Assembly: GCA_947069175.1 (NCBI GenBank)
Contig: CAMTDV010000018.1
Location: forward strand, 39,382,869-39,446,868
Length of the DNA: 64,000 nt
Reading direction: 5' to 3'
DNA from: Scalesia atractyloides
Lineage: Eukaryota; Streptophyta; Magnoliopsida; Asterales; Asteraceae
Shown piece after piece: positions 12,263 to 24,518 of the stretch. Under the pieces are notes generated by a model. It had not been told where the DNA came from. It searched no databases and saw nothing but the letters and a program-made list of their open reading frames with translations. A program made the translations under genes and the position numbers. The stretch's first letter is position 1. Each line of letters starts with the position of its first letter.

Positions 12263-13219
12263 GCTACCACCACTGCACTGCAACCACTGATCTACCGCCA
12301 TCACTCACAGACAGAGCCACGGCTACCAGTGACTCCACCATTACTATTGGTTCTAACCATCCTTTCTAGGTTTAATCCAAGTTGGTAATGACTTGGATCT
12401 GAAATGTAACTACTTGTCTTGAATGTGTTCTTGAATTTAGGTTTGATGTTTGAATGCATCATGAATGAGTTTTAAAGGTGATCTTGCATTTGCATTTGCA
12501 TTTGCTCGGTTTCCCTGTTTGGATTGGGTTCACGCTTCGTACTTGGGTTTCCCTTTATAGAGAGGTGTAAACCATTTACTTTTATGTAATGGTTGGCGTG
12601 GCGGAAGTTGACGAAATATAAATAAATCGCAATGGTACGGTTTAGAACCGAGGATTTCCCAACGTTTTGTATCAGAAGTTTTTGCCTACTCTGGAAGAAG
12701 GTTAGTGATATATCTCTAAATATATATATATATATTTTTTAAATCTACATAGATTATTGAGTCAACTGGCTGAAGCCTGGCTCGTTTACAAACCCAGCCT
12801 GTTTTGAGCAAACTTCGAGCTATGATCTATTTGAACGGCCCTAATCCAAGCCAATGATCAGATTGTATTGGATATGTAAAAGCATGAAGGGTCTAGGTTC
12901 AAATTGTTTTGGAACTGTAAAAGCATGGAGCATTTTGGTCATTATGATTTATAGTTTTATACAACACTAGGGAAACTTTCTTTTTCTTAATGGCAGAAGA
13001 TTCCATGGTTATGATTATACATTTGGAAGGACGCGCAAAACGAACCCAACATGTCGGATGAAGACTAGTAGTATTTTTAATTTTATTTTTAGTTTAGGTT
13101 GTTATTAATGTAATGTAAGAATTAATATTTAGTTTAGAGTTTAAATTAATTTTAGTTATATATATGTATATTGCATATTTACTTTGCCAAAATTAAATAA
13201 ATAAATAAATAAGTGGGGA

Positions 13220-13447
13220 GGCTCATCTTCCATTTCCCTTGGTCTATCTTTGGAGGGGCATCCTCCTTTAATGTTGACGTGGCGCTGACGTGGAAGGGCA
13301 TCCCCCAAGGACTTGCATTATCCCACACAGTAGCCTAAGGTGTGGAGAAGCCCCATCCTCAAGAGATGGGCCTTCACGTAAGCGTCCACGTCATCGTTTA
13401 TGAAGGATGAGCTCCAAGGGATGAGAGTAGGATGTGGAGAATGAGCC
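13220..13447. repeat. Possible 228-bp MITE
   Basis: ggctcatcttcc at the left and ggagaatgagcc at the right are inverted with two mismatches, in GC-richer DNA than its surroundings. Related text (ggctcatccttggg) occurs near 18409. No convincing target duplication was found, so the class is unknown. Confidence 0.35.
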
Positions 13448-15720
13448 GCCTCCTATATTATTTAAAAAAAATACATAACTTAAAAATTAAAACAGTAGAT
13501 AACTTAAAAAATAACATTACATGACTTAAAACATTTATAATAAAACTCATAAATATTAAAAAAAATAAAACTCAAATAAGTTACAAAAAAAAAACTTGAA
13601 TTCAACAAAATTATAAAATTAGTAAAGTAACATGATGATTGTCGGAAATAAATAAATAAATCTCTATACTAAAATAAACAAAATTTTAACATTAAGATTA
13701 TTAATTATATTAAGTCTAATTTTACATTATGAAACAAGTTTTTCATCTGATAATATGCTATTATAGACTTATAATATACTATAGACTTATAGCATCCTCT
13801 GTTCACTTATTAGACACCACACTTTTACACTCTCATCTTATTAATTTTTTTTTAATGAAAAACTTGGATCACTGACGGACCACTGTAGTATATAATCGTG
13901 CTACGAGCGGAACCACCCGATCATATCAATTTTCACTAGGCAATAATGTTTATATATTAATCCAAAAGAAAACCCAATAAATCAAAAACCCCTCTCCTTA
14001 TGAGAATCAAACCCAAGCCTTCTGGCCTTATGCCACTCATAAAATGCCATAGGCTAGGCTATGAGCCTCTCATCTTATTAAATAAGTTTACTTTAAAAAA
14101 AATTACTACCTGTTACTCTTTCTTCTTCCCCATGAAAACCTATTTTTTCTTCTCTCATGTGAACCACCGTTGGCCACCAAGCTCTGCCGCATTCAACCAT
14201 CGTCGTCCACAGAAATTTCCATATTAACTCTTTTTTTCCTTTGAACTACCTTACCGTTGATAACTTGAGGGTCACTCCAGAAAAGCTACCTTGGATAAGA
14301 AAGAGAGGCATGTTAAGAACGTCGAGGAGGGGAGACGGGACGAAGCTTAAGGGGGAGGTGTGGACGGCCCTACCCGACCCTTGACGGCCCGTCGCCATCC
14401 TCCACACCGGCCACCATATGGCCTGATGAATTTTGAAGATTTTGAGTTTTTTTTTTCTTTTCTTCACAAGCCTGAACATGTAACACTTGATTTGCGCAGA
14501 ATGTTAACATACATTCTCGTCAAATTCATAACTAGTAAAAACAAAATCCAATCTTAAATAACAACATATAATTTTTTTTTGATGTTTCTATGGATTTAAC
14601 CTCTTAATATATAAATATATGTATAATCTTTATTTTGACTTTTTTATGAATTGCCGAGTACTGTAATTTTCTACGGATTTAACCTCTTAATATAAAAAAT
14701 ATACGTATAATCTTTATTTTGACTTTTTTATGCATTGCTGAGTTATGTAAAACTTTATAGTGTAAAAAGTATTCTATTTTATTGACGATGAATGTTTTAA
14801 GTTAACTTTCAACGTTAAACTATATTGTATTTAAGAAGGACATTATTTTAACCTTTTCTATTTTTGTTAAATTTTATCATTATTAAATTAATTATAACAT
14901 ACATTGGTTTGTTATAACACCAACCCAACTGATTAAACGGTAGGACGAGCAGTCTTCAGTTCAATGATTGCTTTGTTTCTTAAACCATATTCCATATTCC
15001 ATTATGCTAAGACCATGTGTAGTGATACAAATGAATAATGCCCACCGGAGAAATTAGAAGAACAGATTGTGGAGACAGTTCGTTTAAAGTTACACTCGTT
15101 CAAGTCCAAGAGGAATGACCGGGTTACAAGACTTTTGAAGATATGGAGGATATCATCTTTGGATGAAGTCGACAGCACCTAAATATAATAGCTAATTAGT
15201 AGTTTTTCGTGATGTATAGAATTTAGGTGTCGTTGGGTTTTTGTTTGGCTGGTAGTTTGCTTTTTAGCGTGTTTTACTTTAGTGTGGCCTGTCACACTAT
15301 TGAACTAGAATGGTTCTCTGCCATTCTACTTGATTTGTTTTGGTTTTGATAGTAATACAATCACCTGGGTATACCCTTTTACCAAAAAAAAAATTATTTA
15401 TTTTAAAAAAATAAAACAAATAATATTAGTTGGAGTATTCTTATCGGACAAACAAAAATGGAGGAAGCATGCACCGGCGTTTTTTAAAAAACGCGGGGGC
15501 CTTTTTTTGCAAAAAACCCGCTGAAAAACGCCTAGGTGGCGGGGTGGGCGTGTTTAGGCCTGATTGGCGAGGAAAAATGCCTAAATTGATACCACTACGC
15601 GTGGTCTAACTTGTATCCAATGTTTTCATAACCGGACCGGACATCGAACCGGACGCCTCACCGGGTCACTGGTCGGACATGATTTAAGAACCGGTTAACT
15701 CATAATTAAATTAAAATTTA

Positions 15721-15962
15721 GAGTAAATATCCTTTTTCGTCCCTAAGGTTTATCCATTTTAACTAATTCAGTCAAAAAATCTAATTTATAACAAATCCAG
15801 TCCTGAGGTTTGCATTTCTTAATGCTTTTCATCCAAATTGCTAACTTGGTTTGTTTTTTCTAGTTAAGTTTTAGTTAATTGACCTAATTACCCTTAGGGA
15901 CTGAAATGGAAGTTAATTCTTATATATAAAAATATTATATATTTAAAATTGTTTAATGTTGA

Positions 15963-16014
<52 letters not shown>

Positions 16015-16741
16015 AAAAATATATTCATATTTAAAATCGTTTAATATTTGTGTTTAAAATTCTTATATATAAAAATATTATATATATATACACACACGTA
16101 TACAAAACTAATTTATTGTTTAAGTGACAAAAGTATATTCGATTAAAAATTTCATTCCTTCATTTAATAAGAAATAAAGGTTAGTCGTATAAAATAAATC
16201 TTAAAAAGAATTGGAATATTAAATATGACAAATATCTTAATGTAGGATTCGAGTAACTTTAATACCAACAAAATCTGAAATGATGTGGCCTCGATCGTTT
16301 GAAAATGGTTCTTTTTTTAAATTACAATATTTCAAAAAATATTGTTTTTACTAGAAAATTAGGATTTGTACATGATGCTTATACATTTGCAAATTTTATA
16401 CGCATTCATGGTTTGTGCATATCCTTTTATTGTTTATAATATTTTTAAACAATAAATTAGAATATATTTTAAACATCAAACGTTAAAAAATTTTAAGTAT
16501 GAATATATTTTTTAAATATATAATATTTTTATTTTTATATGTAAGAATTAACTTCTATTTTAGTCACTGAGGGTAGTTAGGTCAGTTAACTAAAACTTAG
16601 CTAGAAAAGACAAACCAAGTTAGCAATTTAGATGTAAAGCGTTAAGAAATACAAACCTCAAGGCTAGATTTGTTGAAAATTAGATTTTTGGACTAGACTA
16701 GTTAAAATGGACAAAACTGGGACAAAAACAGAAATTTACTC
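15721..16741. mobile_element. 1.0-kb MULE-type element with long inverted repeats, nested in the hAT
   Basis: Ends gagtaaat and atttactc, with inverted repeats of roughly 200 bp (left contains 'cgtccctaaggttt'). The 9-bp flanks taaaattta at 15712-15720 and 16742-16750 are identical, as expected for Mutator-like elements. The middle is AT-rich with a (TA)n run and no ORF. Confidence 0.85.
15967..16011. repeat. (TA)n microsatellite inside the nested MULE element
   Basis: Pure TA dinucleotide run of about 45 bp. Confidence 0.9.
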
Positions 16742-17689
16742 TAAAATTTATGATATTATTCAAAATAGACTAGATTTACATATTTCTAACATTATATTAA
16801 AAATAACTTTTTTTTTTAACAAGTAATATCATTTTTCTAACATGATATTACATTTGCTTTTCCTAAAAAAACTTTAAGAAAAAACCTATTCTGCTTGTGT
16901 TCGTCTGCACTTGTCAAAAGTCAATAGATTTTTATGTATTTTTAAACCTCAATCCACCAACCTTCATTTATTTTTCAACCTTTTCCTAGGGTTTCATCTC
17001 TCAATCTTTTTTTATCAGCCGCCGCCCAAGAGTTTTCCCCCAAATTTGAAGGTTCTCCTGCAAGCCAACATTTGAAAGATGAAACCCTAGGTCTCGACTC
17101 ACCTCTGTTATGTCGAAGATTCTCGTTATGAAGGTAAGGCGACTTTTCAAGCTTAGATTCAGATCAGCGAAAAGAAGTATAGATTCGCCATTTTCGTTCC
17201 ATTCTCCGTTTCCATCTCAAATAACGGCCACCAGTTCAACCAGCGAATCCCCGGCTCAACCACCGACCGCCGGTTAGACCGGCCGGCCACCTTCAAAACG
17301 GCTCAACACCCTAAACCGGACCGGCGTAGTCCGGTCGTGAAAACACTGCTTGTATCGCTTTTGATTTACGTAACAATAATTAACTAGCTACCAATTAATT
17401 AATTCTATTTATATCAAATGATACATACAAATATAATCATACTCAATAGATATTACCAAAAAGGCTATTCTTAAAAATTTCAGGATCTTATGCAAGTATA
17501 AAAAATTGGCCTCTATACATGAGCTCAGAAATATAGAAAAAACGTCCTTTAGATTTTGAATAGCATAGCTGCTGGTAAAAATAGAAACTTAAATATGTAT
17601 AAAAGCCTTAGTTATTCATCTATTTTTCTATCATATAATTTTCAAGCTAAGTAGCTAACTTTAACCATATAAAGTAGGTTAAATCAAAC

Positions 17690-18215
17690 ATATAAAAGGA
17701 GACATGGCTTTTATTTGGAGTAGATGTGGAAGATTTAAATAGAAAAAAAGTTTGAATATAAGAAAAAGGTGGACGACACGGTATCTGAAAAACTAGATCA
17801 GAGATTTGTGTATTAAACAATTTGAATAAATAACCACAAATTATTTATTTAAATAACATTTTATATATTTCTTAAAATCTATAGTTTATTAAAAGTCGAC
17901 ACGTGATATCTAATATTTAATAAGAAAAAAGGCGGGGAAAACAAATTTTAGGTGACTTACAAAATCAACACGTGTCTTCCATTATTTTAATTATTAGACA
18001 TAGAAGATAGAAAATATATATAATATTCTTTGATTAATTAGATATATTGCCATGGCGTACTAAATCGTTTTAATATACGTACAAACACTTGTATAATAAA
18101 ATTTTAATTTGAAACAAAAAATATTAAAACCTATAAATCTTATTGATTCTAATGCAGTAATTAAAGTAATCTAAATTATTGCAATTAAAAAAAAGTATAG
18201 TATTGGTCAAAGGAT
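17690..18215. repeat. Diverged direct repeat, copy 1
   Basis: From 'acatggcttttatttggagtagatgtgg' words near 17703 to 'aattattgcaatt' near 18185 the sequence recurs in the same orientation at 20205-20640 and 21885-21965. No TG/CA termini or target duplication were found, so LTR, Helitron end or plain duplication remain open. Confidence 0.6.
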
Positions 18216-20195
18216 TTGATTGACAAGGGTGAAGTATGAAAATGAGTTCTCTTTGAATTTAACTACAATAACATAGACGGACATTGAGAAATAATCATAG
18301 CCAGTAGTTTACAAAGGCATGGAAGCTGTTAGATTATAGACATGATTTCATGAATACTAGGATAAGTATAAATAAAGTTGAACATTATCAGACTAGTGGG
18401 TATGGTTAGGCTCATCCTTGGGAGGATGGGCCGCCATGTCAGCGCCACGTAGGATAGATGGGAGGATGGGTCTAAAGGGGATGGCCTAGGGGGTGGGAGG
18501 ATGAACCCCTTTATATATGTGTGTATGTATGTATAGGTGTGTGAGAGTGGGATAGGCACGGCTTGAGCAGCAACATTTGGCCGGGTGTGCCGGGGATGGG
18601 CATAAGGGGGCGGTGTGGGGGTCCGGCATATGCCGGCCCATACCGGGTAGTCTCAAAAGGCTGTGATAATGGATGGATGACCACTTTGACTGTCAAGAAA
18701 GGGCTCTTGGGACTAAGAATCACAGTAATGGTTTATTGCTACACCAATTCCTTATTATGTCAAACATAGGAAAAATCTGTGTATAAAGACATAGATTTTA
18801 CTGAGATGATTGTCAAGAAGCGGAATGATCATACACGGACAATTACTTAGGGAGACTTGCAAGAGAAATTGATGTGTACGATTAACGTATACATGGGTAT
18901 GCTATTTTGCCACAGGGCAGTATGGTAGAACTTGTAGAGAATCAATATCTGGGAATCGGATCACATCTCAATGATTATTTGAAGTTGTTAAACAGTGGTT
19001 CTACTGAGTTTCAAGTAATACAGTAAATCATGAAACTAGAAGACATAATGATTATACAATCTTATTTTGGTTCACCCGTAAACTAAATCAATGTCTCAGG
19101 ATCTTTAGGATATGCAATGATTTAGCGTAACCCAACTGGATATAAGATGTGGTTGGTATTTGGATGTTATTGAACATTACAGTAACCAAAGGAGCTATCC
19201 GGTAGTGAACGATAATGTTCAGATTGTTAATGATTACTTTTTTAAGTCTTCTTATGTTTAAAATCCATGAATAAACAATTATTCTAAACATCATTAGTCG
19301 ATTAGATTTGGAAATAGATTTGAATTATGACTAGTGAAATGTTGGTTCATGGAATGAGGTACTCATTAATGAATGTTCAAGGCTTTGAAGACCAAATTCA
19401 CAGTGGCGGCTGATTATTAGATAAAACCCGCTTCAAGAATACTTTATGGATCATAGTCATAAGTATTTCTTGAAATGGTGTTGTCTTTGTATCATCCGAC
19501 CTGTAATACATATTAAATCACGTTTACCAAGGGTTGTCTTTTGACATGTGCCTAACACTTGTCCGTAACAGGGACCAATAAGGGCAGTGATTGGGGTTGA
19601 CTTAAAGCTCAATGGGAGTTGTATATGTAGTTGATATGGAATTATGTTCTCTTTCTTTTGTGAGAGTTTGGCATCTCGAACCCCACGTTGATTCGTAGTG
19701 GTATAAATGCATGACCATGTTCAAACTAAAAGTTTGTTAAACCATTTGAATCTTGTTCGAGAATGAGAATAGTTGAACACAAATGAGAATGAAAGGTTGA
19801 TCCATGTATCATGTTTAACAAGATGTCTATTATGGAAAGGATGATTGACAAGCAACCATATACTTTTATTAAGTTGTGAAGTAAGAGTACTTAGGCCAAT
19901 CGGGAATATAGTAGATTGATGAAAGTATCATACCTTGTTAGGGGCAGTGAGACGTAGTAGCTAGAAGTCCAACAATGTATGTGCTGATGAATGATCAAGA
20001 CTCGTGCATGCAAGAGACTGTTGGAATAGTATAACCAAGTAACGACATTCGACAACACTGCTACTGAGGTACGATGCAAGGGTTACACCGAAAGCAACAA
20101 CTAAGTATGGATTGTTTATTGGTTAAACAATTTAACACGAAATTCGTGTTCTGGTTATGATTATTATTATTTTTTTTGCGAAATTATAAAAATTA
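18216..20195. other. Unclassified sequence between the two direct repeats
   Basis: No ORF with a recognisable domain. 18400-18660 is GC-richer with ggctcatcc/ggaggatggg words related to 13220. From about 18780 to 20100 base composition is more balanced than in the flanks, which may mean a badly decayed coding region; I could not recognise it. Confidence 0.35.
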
Positions 20196-20519
20196 AACAT
20201 TAAAAGTATACATGGTTTTTATTTGGAGTAGATGTGAAGATTTAAATAGAAAAAAAAGTTTGAATATAAGAAAAGGTGGATGGTACTAGATATATAAAAA
20301 ATCTAGGTTAGAGACTTGTATATTATACATGCTGAACAATACTTTTTAAATACATTTATCTTAATTAACATATCATCTATTTCTCAAAATGTATAGTTCA
20401 TCAGAAGTCGACATGTGACATCTACCATTTAATAGGAAAAAGAGTCGGAAAAACCTAGTTTACTTACTAAACTGACACGTGCCTTCCATTATATTTATTT
20501 ATTAAACATAGAAGAAAAA

Positions 20520-20520
<1 letters not shown>

Positions 20521-20564
<44 letters not shown>
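20521..20564. repeat. (TA)n microsatellite
   Basis: About 44 bp of TA dinucleotides inside repeat copy 2. Confidence 0.9.
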
Positions 20565-20566
<2 letters not shown>

Positions 20567-20740
20567 GCGTATTGAATTGTTTTAACACACATAAAAACAA
20601 TTATATAATAAAATTCATAATTTTAAATAAAAAAAGTATTTTTACAAAAAAGTAAACTTAATTAGAAACAACCAACCCACAAAACGAGGCGACACGACGA
20701 ACACGCTACATATTTACAAAGTTATACCAATCGGTCAAAG

Positions 20741-21884
20741 ACACATGCCTATATTTCAATCTACTTTTAACCCCACAAAAAAAAGCCAAACGAGCTAATC
20801 TCACTAATGATATCGACCCCCCTAGCTTCATTGTTTGAAAACTTGACTCCATTCCTAGCACGCCAGATGCTCGAACGACCGATCATGACGATTCCGGGAA
20901 AAATCTCTTTCGCCGAACCTCTCAACCCAATCTTTTCGTGGAGATCCAAAATATCCCTCATCGATTGGACACTAAAAGGGGCAACTTTGCACCATCTTGC
21001 AATTTGATGCCAATCCCTACTCGCAACAATACATGAAGCATATAAATGGTTGCTCGTTTCATTGTTGGATCCTCAAAGGGGGCATGACACATGTTCTATC
21101 TCAATATTCCAGCCTCTTAGCGCCATTCCAGTTGGAATTTTCTCCATTTCAACTCTCTATCAGACTAAGACACAAACCTATTGTTCAATCTACTTTTAAC
21201 CACAAAAAGCCAAACGAGCTAATCTCACTAATGATATCGATCCCCCGAGCTTGACTGTTAGAAAACTTGACTCCATTCCTAGCACGTCAGATGCTCGAGT
21301 GACTGATCATGTCGATTCCGTGAAAAATCTCTTTCGCCGAACCTCTCAACCTAATCTTTTCGTGGAGATCCAAAATATCCATGACCGATTGGATAGTAAA
21401 AGGGGCAACTTTGCACCATATTGCAATTTGATGCCAAACCCTACTTGCAACAATACATGAAGCATATAAATGGTTGCTCGTTTCATCGTTGGATCAACAA
21501 AGCGGGCATGACACATCTTCTATCTCGATAAACCTGCCTCTTAGCGCCATCCCAGTTGAAATTTTCTCCATTTCAGCTCTCATGCGTGAACAATGCGTTT
21601 TTAGGAATCCATTTACACCACTTCATCACATAGTTGCCAATGTGGTCCGTCTCTCTTTTAAGAGCTCTTCTAATAGCCCCAACTGAGTACTGTTCTGTGC
21701 CGATCCACATCCATTTATCACTTGAGTCCTCAAGTTTGACCGGATCTAAATCCCTGCTGATCCAATTCAGTTCTGAGATCTCAAGGAAGGGTCCAGGACT
21801 GTGTCTCCAATTCCATGTCATCATAAAAGAGCCATCTTCAATTTCTGTTAAATCTACTTTTCACACTACACTTTTCAAAGTTAG
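20741..21884 (-). mobile_element. LINE fragment: reverse transcriptase zinc-binding (zf-RVT) region
   Basis: Minus-strand 21824-21573 encodes WNWRHSPGPFLEISEL...DSSDKWMWIGTEQYSVGAIR...MKWCKWIPKNALF, the typical zf-RVT pattern downstream of plant L1-like reverse transcriptases (W-W-R, then D-W-W, YSV, W-WIPK). The following part, LHEKIGLRGSAKEIFPGIVM and SSIWRARNGVKFSN, is the C-terminal end of the same domain family and occurs twice. Frames are broken; no RT catalytic core or endonuclease is present. Confidence 0.7.
20755..21612. repeat. 429-bp tandem duplication within the LINE fragment
   Basis: ttcaatctacttttaacc at 20755 recurs at 21184, and the text stays closely alike for about 400 bp (agccaaacgagctaatctca, tttcgccgaacctctcaacc, atgaagcatataaatggttg in both). 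The copies differ by scattered substitutions and small indels. Confidence 0.85.
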
Positions 21885-22140
21885 AACCTAAAAATCTTAT
21901 CAATTCTGATGAACTAATAAAGTATTTAAATTATTACAATTAGAAAAGGAAAGTTATGGTCAAACAAAATTCAGTATTTAAAAGTTAAAACGATAACAAA
22001 TATGGAAACAATTAAATTATCTTTAATCAACCTTTTAGATGGAAAAAGGAAAAATGATAAACTCAATAAATGATAAGTGTCTTTTATAAGGTTATTTTAT
22101 TATATAGTATAGACTATATATACATATGTATATATATGAT

Positions 22141-23455
22141 AGGGTCAAGAGTGAAGCATATTGTTTTTGTGAACAAATCTTTTCCATTGATCTGGGAGAT
22201 CTTGAGATTTATAATAATGATAATTTTCTAATTATTTATGTGTAGTAATAAATGAAAAGGGTATAAGGGTAAATTGTTAACTAATCTCTTTCTAATTAAA
22301 TATTTAATTACATTTGGTCTCTTCATTTCTCTCACCAGTTAACTAATTTATTAATTTAAAAATATACACAATTACTATTCAACCAAATTCTTTTATACAC
22401 ATACGTATATCCGTTTTATACACATGCGTACGTATGTAATTTGAATAATACATATGTGTACTTTGAGTATCTGTATAAACCATTTATTAGTTCTGTTTGT
22501 GTATATTTTATACAGAGTTTCTATCCAGCCAAACTGTGTTATACACATATGTATATCCTTTTTATACATATACGCACACATATAAATTAAAAAATACATA
22601 TATGTATAACAACATTATGAATGGAATGTATTGAACAAAAGATGAAAAAAAGGGAAAAGACATATTATCAACCATCTTCATACTTGATGTCAAATATTCG
22701 AACTATTTATACAAAAAGAATTAAAAAGTGAGAATTAGTATTTATTAATGATAAACAAATTAAAAAAAAAACATCCCACCCATGCGCTATCGGTTCATTT
22801 AATATATATGATTGTAACCACCGCCCTCATCTTCATCCACTTGACCACCATAGCCTTCGTCATTCGCAACACCAACCACCACAACATGCACCGATGTACA
22901 CAACACTAATAAGAACACCTTCAATGATTAACAAAACAAAAGTTTCATCTCAACATTTAGCATCTTCAATAACCAAATACATAAATATAAGATATAAGTT
23001 TGACCAATCCATTTAAATCTACAAATAACATGTGACCTTCAAATTCAAAATTTACGAGCTCCTGAAACAAAAATATTGAATTACAAAAACTACAACTAAA
23101 TAAAAATAAACATATTAGAGATTCAAGTCAAAAGTATAAAAAAACATATTCAATGAAAAGTTAACTCACTAGAAAGGATTCAATAAACAATTAAACAAAC
23201 TAAATATTAAAAAGGAGAATAAGAAAATTGAAAAGGATAAATGAAGGCTTGATGTTTAATTTTAATTAAAATTTATAAATGAAAAATATAGGATGAATGT
23301 AGGAGTGAGAAATTAAGGAAACTTAATTAAAATTAATAACTATTATAATAAGTTTATATGTATAATTACAATCCTACTCTTTTCATCTAAAAAGTAAATC
23401 AATGGCTAGGATTAGTTCACTGGGTTCACAAACAAGAATGGTGTTCACAAATGAA

Positions 23456-23458
<3 letters not shown>
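22141..23458. mobile_element. Possible non-autonomous DNA element flanked by TA-rich DNA
   Basis: The left part, 'gtgaacaaatcttttccattgatc', and the right part, 'aatcaatggctaggattagttcac', can pair imperfectly, and both sides abut TA-rich runs. 22381-22610 is low-complexity tatacacat/gtatatcc sequence. No ORF is supported. Limits and class are uncertain. Confidence 0.35.

Positions 23459-23519
<61 letters not shown>
23459..23519. repeat. (TA)n microsatellite
   Basis: Pure TA dinucleotide run of about 60 bp. Confidence 0.95.
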
Positions 23520-23522
<3 letters not shown>

Positions 23523-23880
23523 CAGGATCAAGAGAAAACCCCTTTGAGTTGTGAGAACTTAGAGGTCTTCCCGTGCGATTTTCGACCCCATTTTTTTCAC
23601 ACCCCTAGATTAAAACGTTAGAAAACACTGCCGTAAAAAAATTCGAAGTGGGGTTTTTCGGGCCCTTACAGTGGCTGTAAAAAAGTGATGACATAAGCAT
23701 GCCATCACCTTTTACATCATTTACGACTGCCGTAAATGAAAAAAAAAACAAGTTTCCTCTTTTTTTTTTTGGAAAAGTTGATTTTTTTTAGGATTTTTGT
23801 TAAAAATTTTTTTTGAAAAAACCTTTCGTAAGGCGAAGTTCTCTAAGTTCTCACAACTCGTATGTGTTTTCATTTTACCC
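23520..23880. mobile_element. Possible MITE with gagttgtgagaactta termini
   Basis: gagttgtgagaacttaga near 23546 and tctaagttctcacaactc near 23841 are perfect inverted repeats about 300 bp apart, and the block sits between TA-rich runs. The interior is T-rich and non-coding. Confidence 0.5.
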
Positions 23881-23886
23881 TAACCT

Positions 23887-23918
<32 letters not shown>

Positions 23919-24134
23919 GAGAGAGAGAGGTATTATATTGGAAATCACTAAAAGAGGTAGTGTTCTTTGTTTGGAGTATATGTAAAAGAAAAAAACAGAA
24001 AAGTTACACATATTATAAAAGGATACATAAAAGGATTCCAACTTGCTTAGGCCGAGGCCACATGACTTTAACTTTGACATATAACCACGCCAACAAGCAC
24101 ACTATATATCTTTAGGTTCTTTACATATATTATA

Positions 24135-24509
24135 GAGTTAAATGTCATTTTAGTCCCTGTGGTTTGGGTTATTTTATCAGTTTAGTCCAAATGATTAATT
24201 TTTCTTCTGTGGATCCAAAAAGGTTTCATCGTTGCCATTTTAGTCCACTGGGTTGACTTCATCAATTTTTCTATTAACCAGAAGGGCAATTCGGTCATTT
24301 TATATGTAATTATGTTAACTAGAAGGGCAATTCGGCCATATAAAATAACCGAATTGCCCTTCTGGTTAACAGAAAAAATAGATGAAGTCAACCCAGTGGA
24401 CTAAAATGGCAACGGTGAAACCTTTTTGGACACACAGAGGAAAAATGAAACATTTGAACTAAACTGGCAAAATGACTCAAACCACAGGGACTAAAATGAC
24501 ATTTAACTC
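24135..24509. mobile_element. 375-bp MULE-type foldback MITE
   Basis: Ends gagttaaatg and catttaactc; the whole element folds on itself (for example 'agaagggcaattcgg' and its complement near the centre). Identical 9-mers tatattata flank it at 24126-24134 and 24510-24518. It shares TIR text 'tttagtccctg.ggttt' with the elements at 10656 and 15721. Confidence 0.85.
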
Positions 24510-24518
24510 TATATTATA

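Larger units (their letters stand above)
12016..15617. other. Intergenic DNA, no supported gene
   Basis: Holds a (CCA)n microsatellite at 12237-12262, a possible short transposon at 13220-13447 and otherwise AT-rich sequence. Short ORFs at 14.0-14.5 kb and 15.3 kb show no domain. 14020-14230 and 14320-14420 contain GC-richer repeat-like DNA of unknown origin. Confidence 0.5.
15618..17348. mobile_element. hAT-like non-autonomous transposon with perfect 8-bp target duplication
   Basis: Termini caatgttttcataaccggac and, reversed, cagtgttttcacgaccggac form imperfect TIRs. They are flanked by identical 8-mers cttgtatc at 15610-15617 and 17349-17356, the signature length of hAT transposons. The subterminal regions are rich in ccgg/aaccgg words. 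There is no transposase ORF, so it is non-autonomous. About 1 kb of its length is the nested MULE element at 15721-16741; without it the element is roughly 0.7 kb. Confidence 0.8.
20205..21965. repeat. Diverged direct repeat, copy 2, split by a LINE fragment
   Basis: 20205-20640 aligns to 17695-18125 (same 'ttatttggagtagatgtg' and 'gaatataagaaaa' words). The matching text resumes only at about 21885 (ctaaaaatcttatcaattctg against ctataaatcttattgattctaa at 18130). About 1.2 kb between is the LINE-derived insert. Confidence 0.6.

Noticed and set aside
24135..24509. Long perfect hairpin as a microRNA precursor
   Set aside because: Termini and 9-bp duplication show it is a MITE; small RNAs may arise from it, but a miRNA gene cannot be claimed from sequence.
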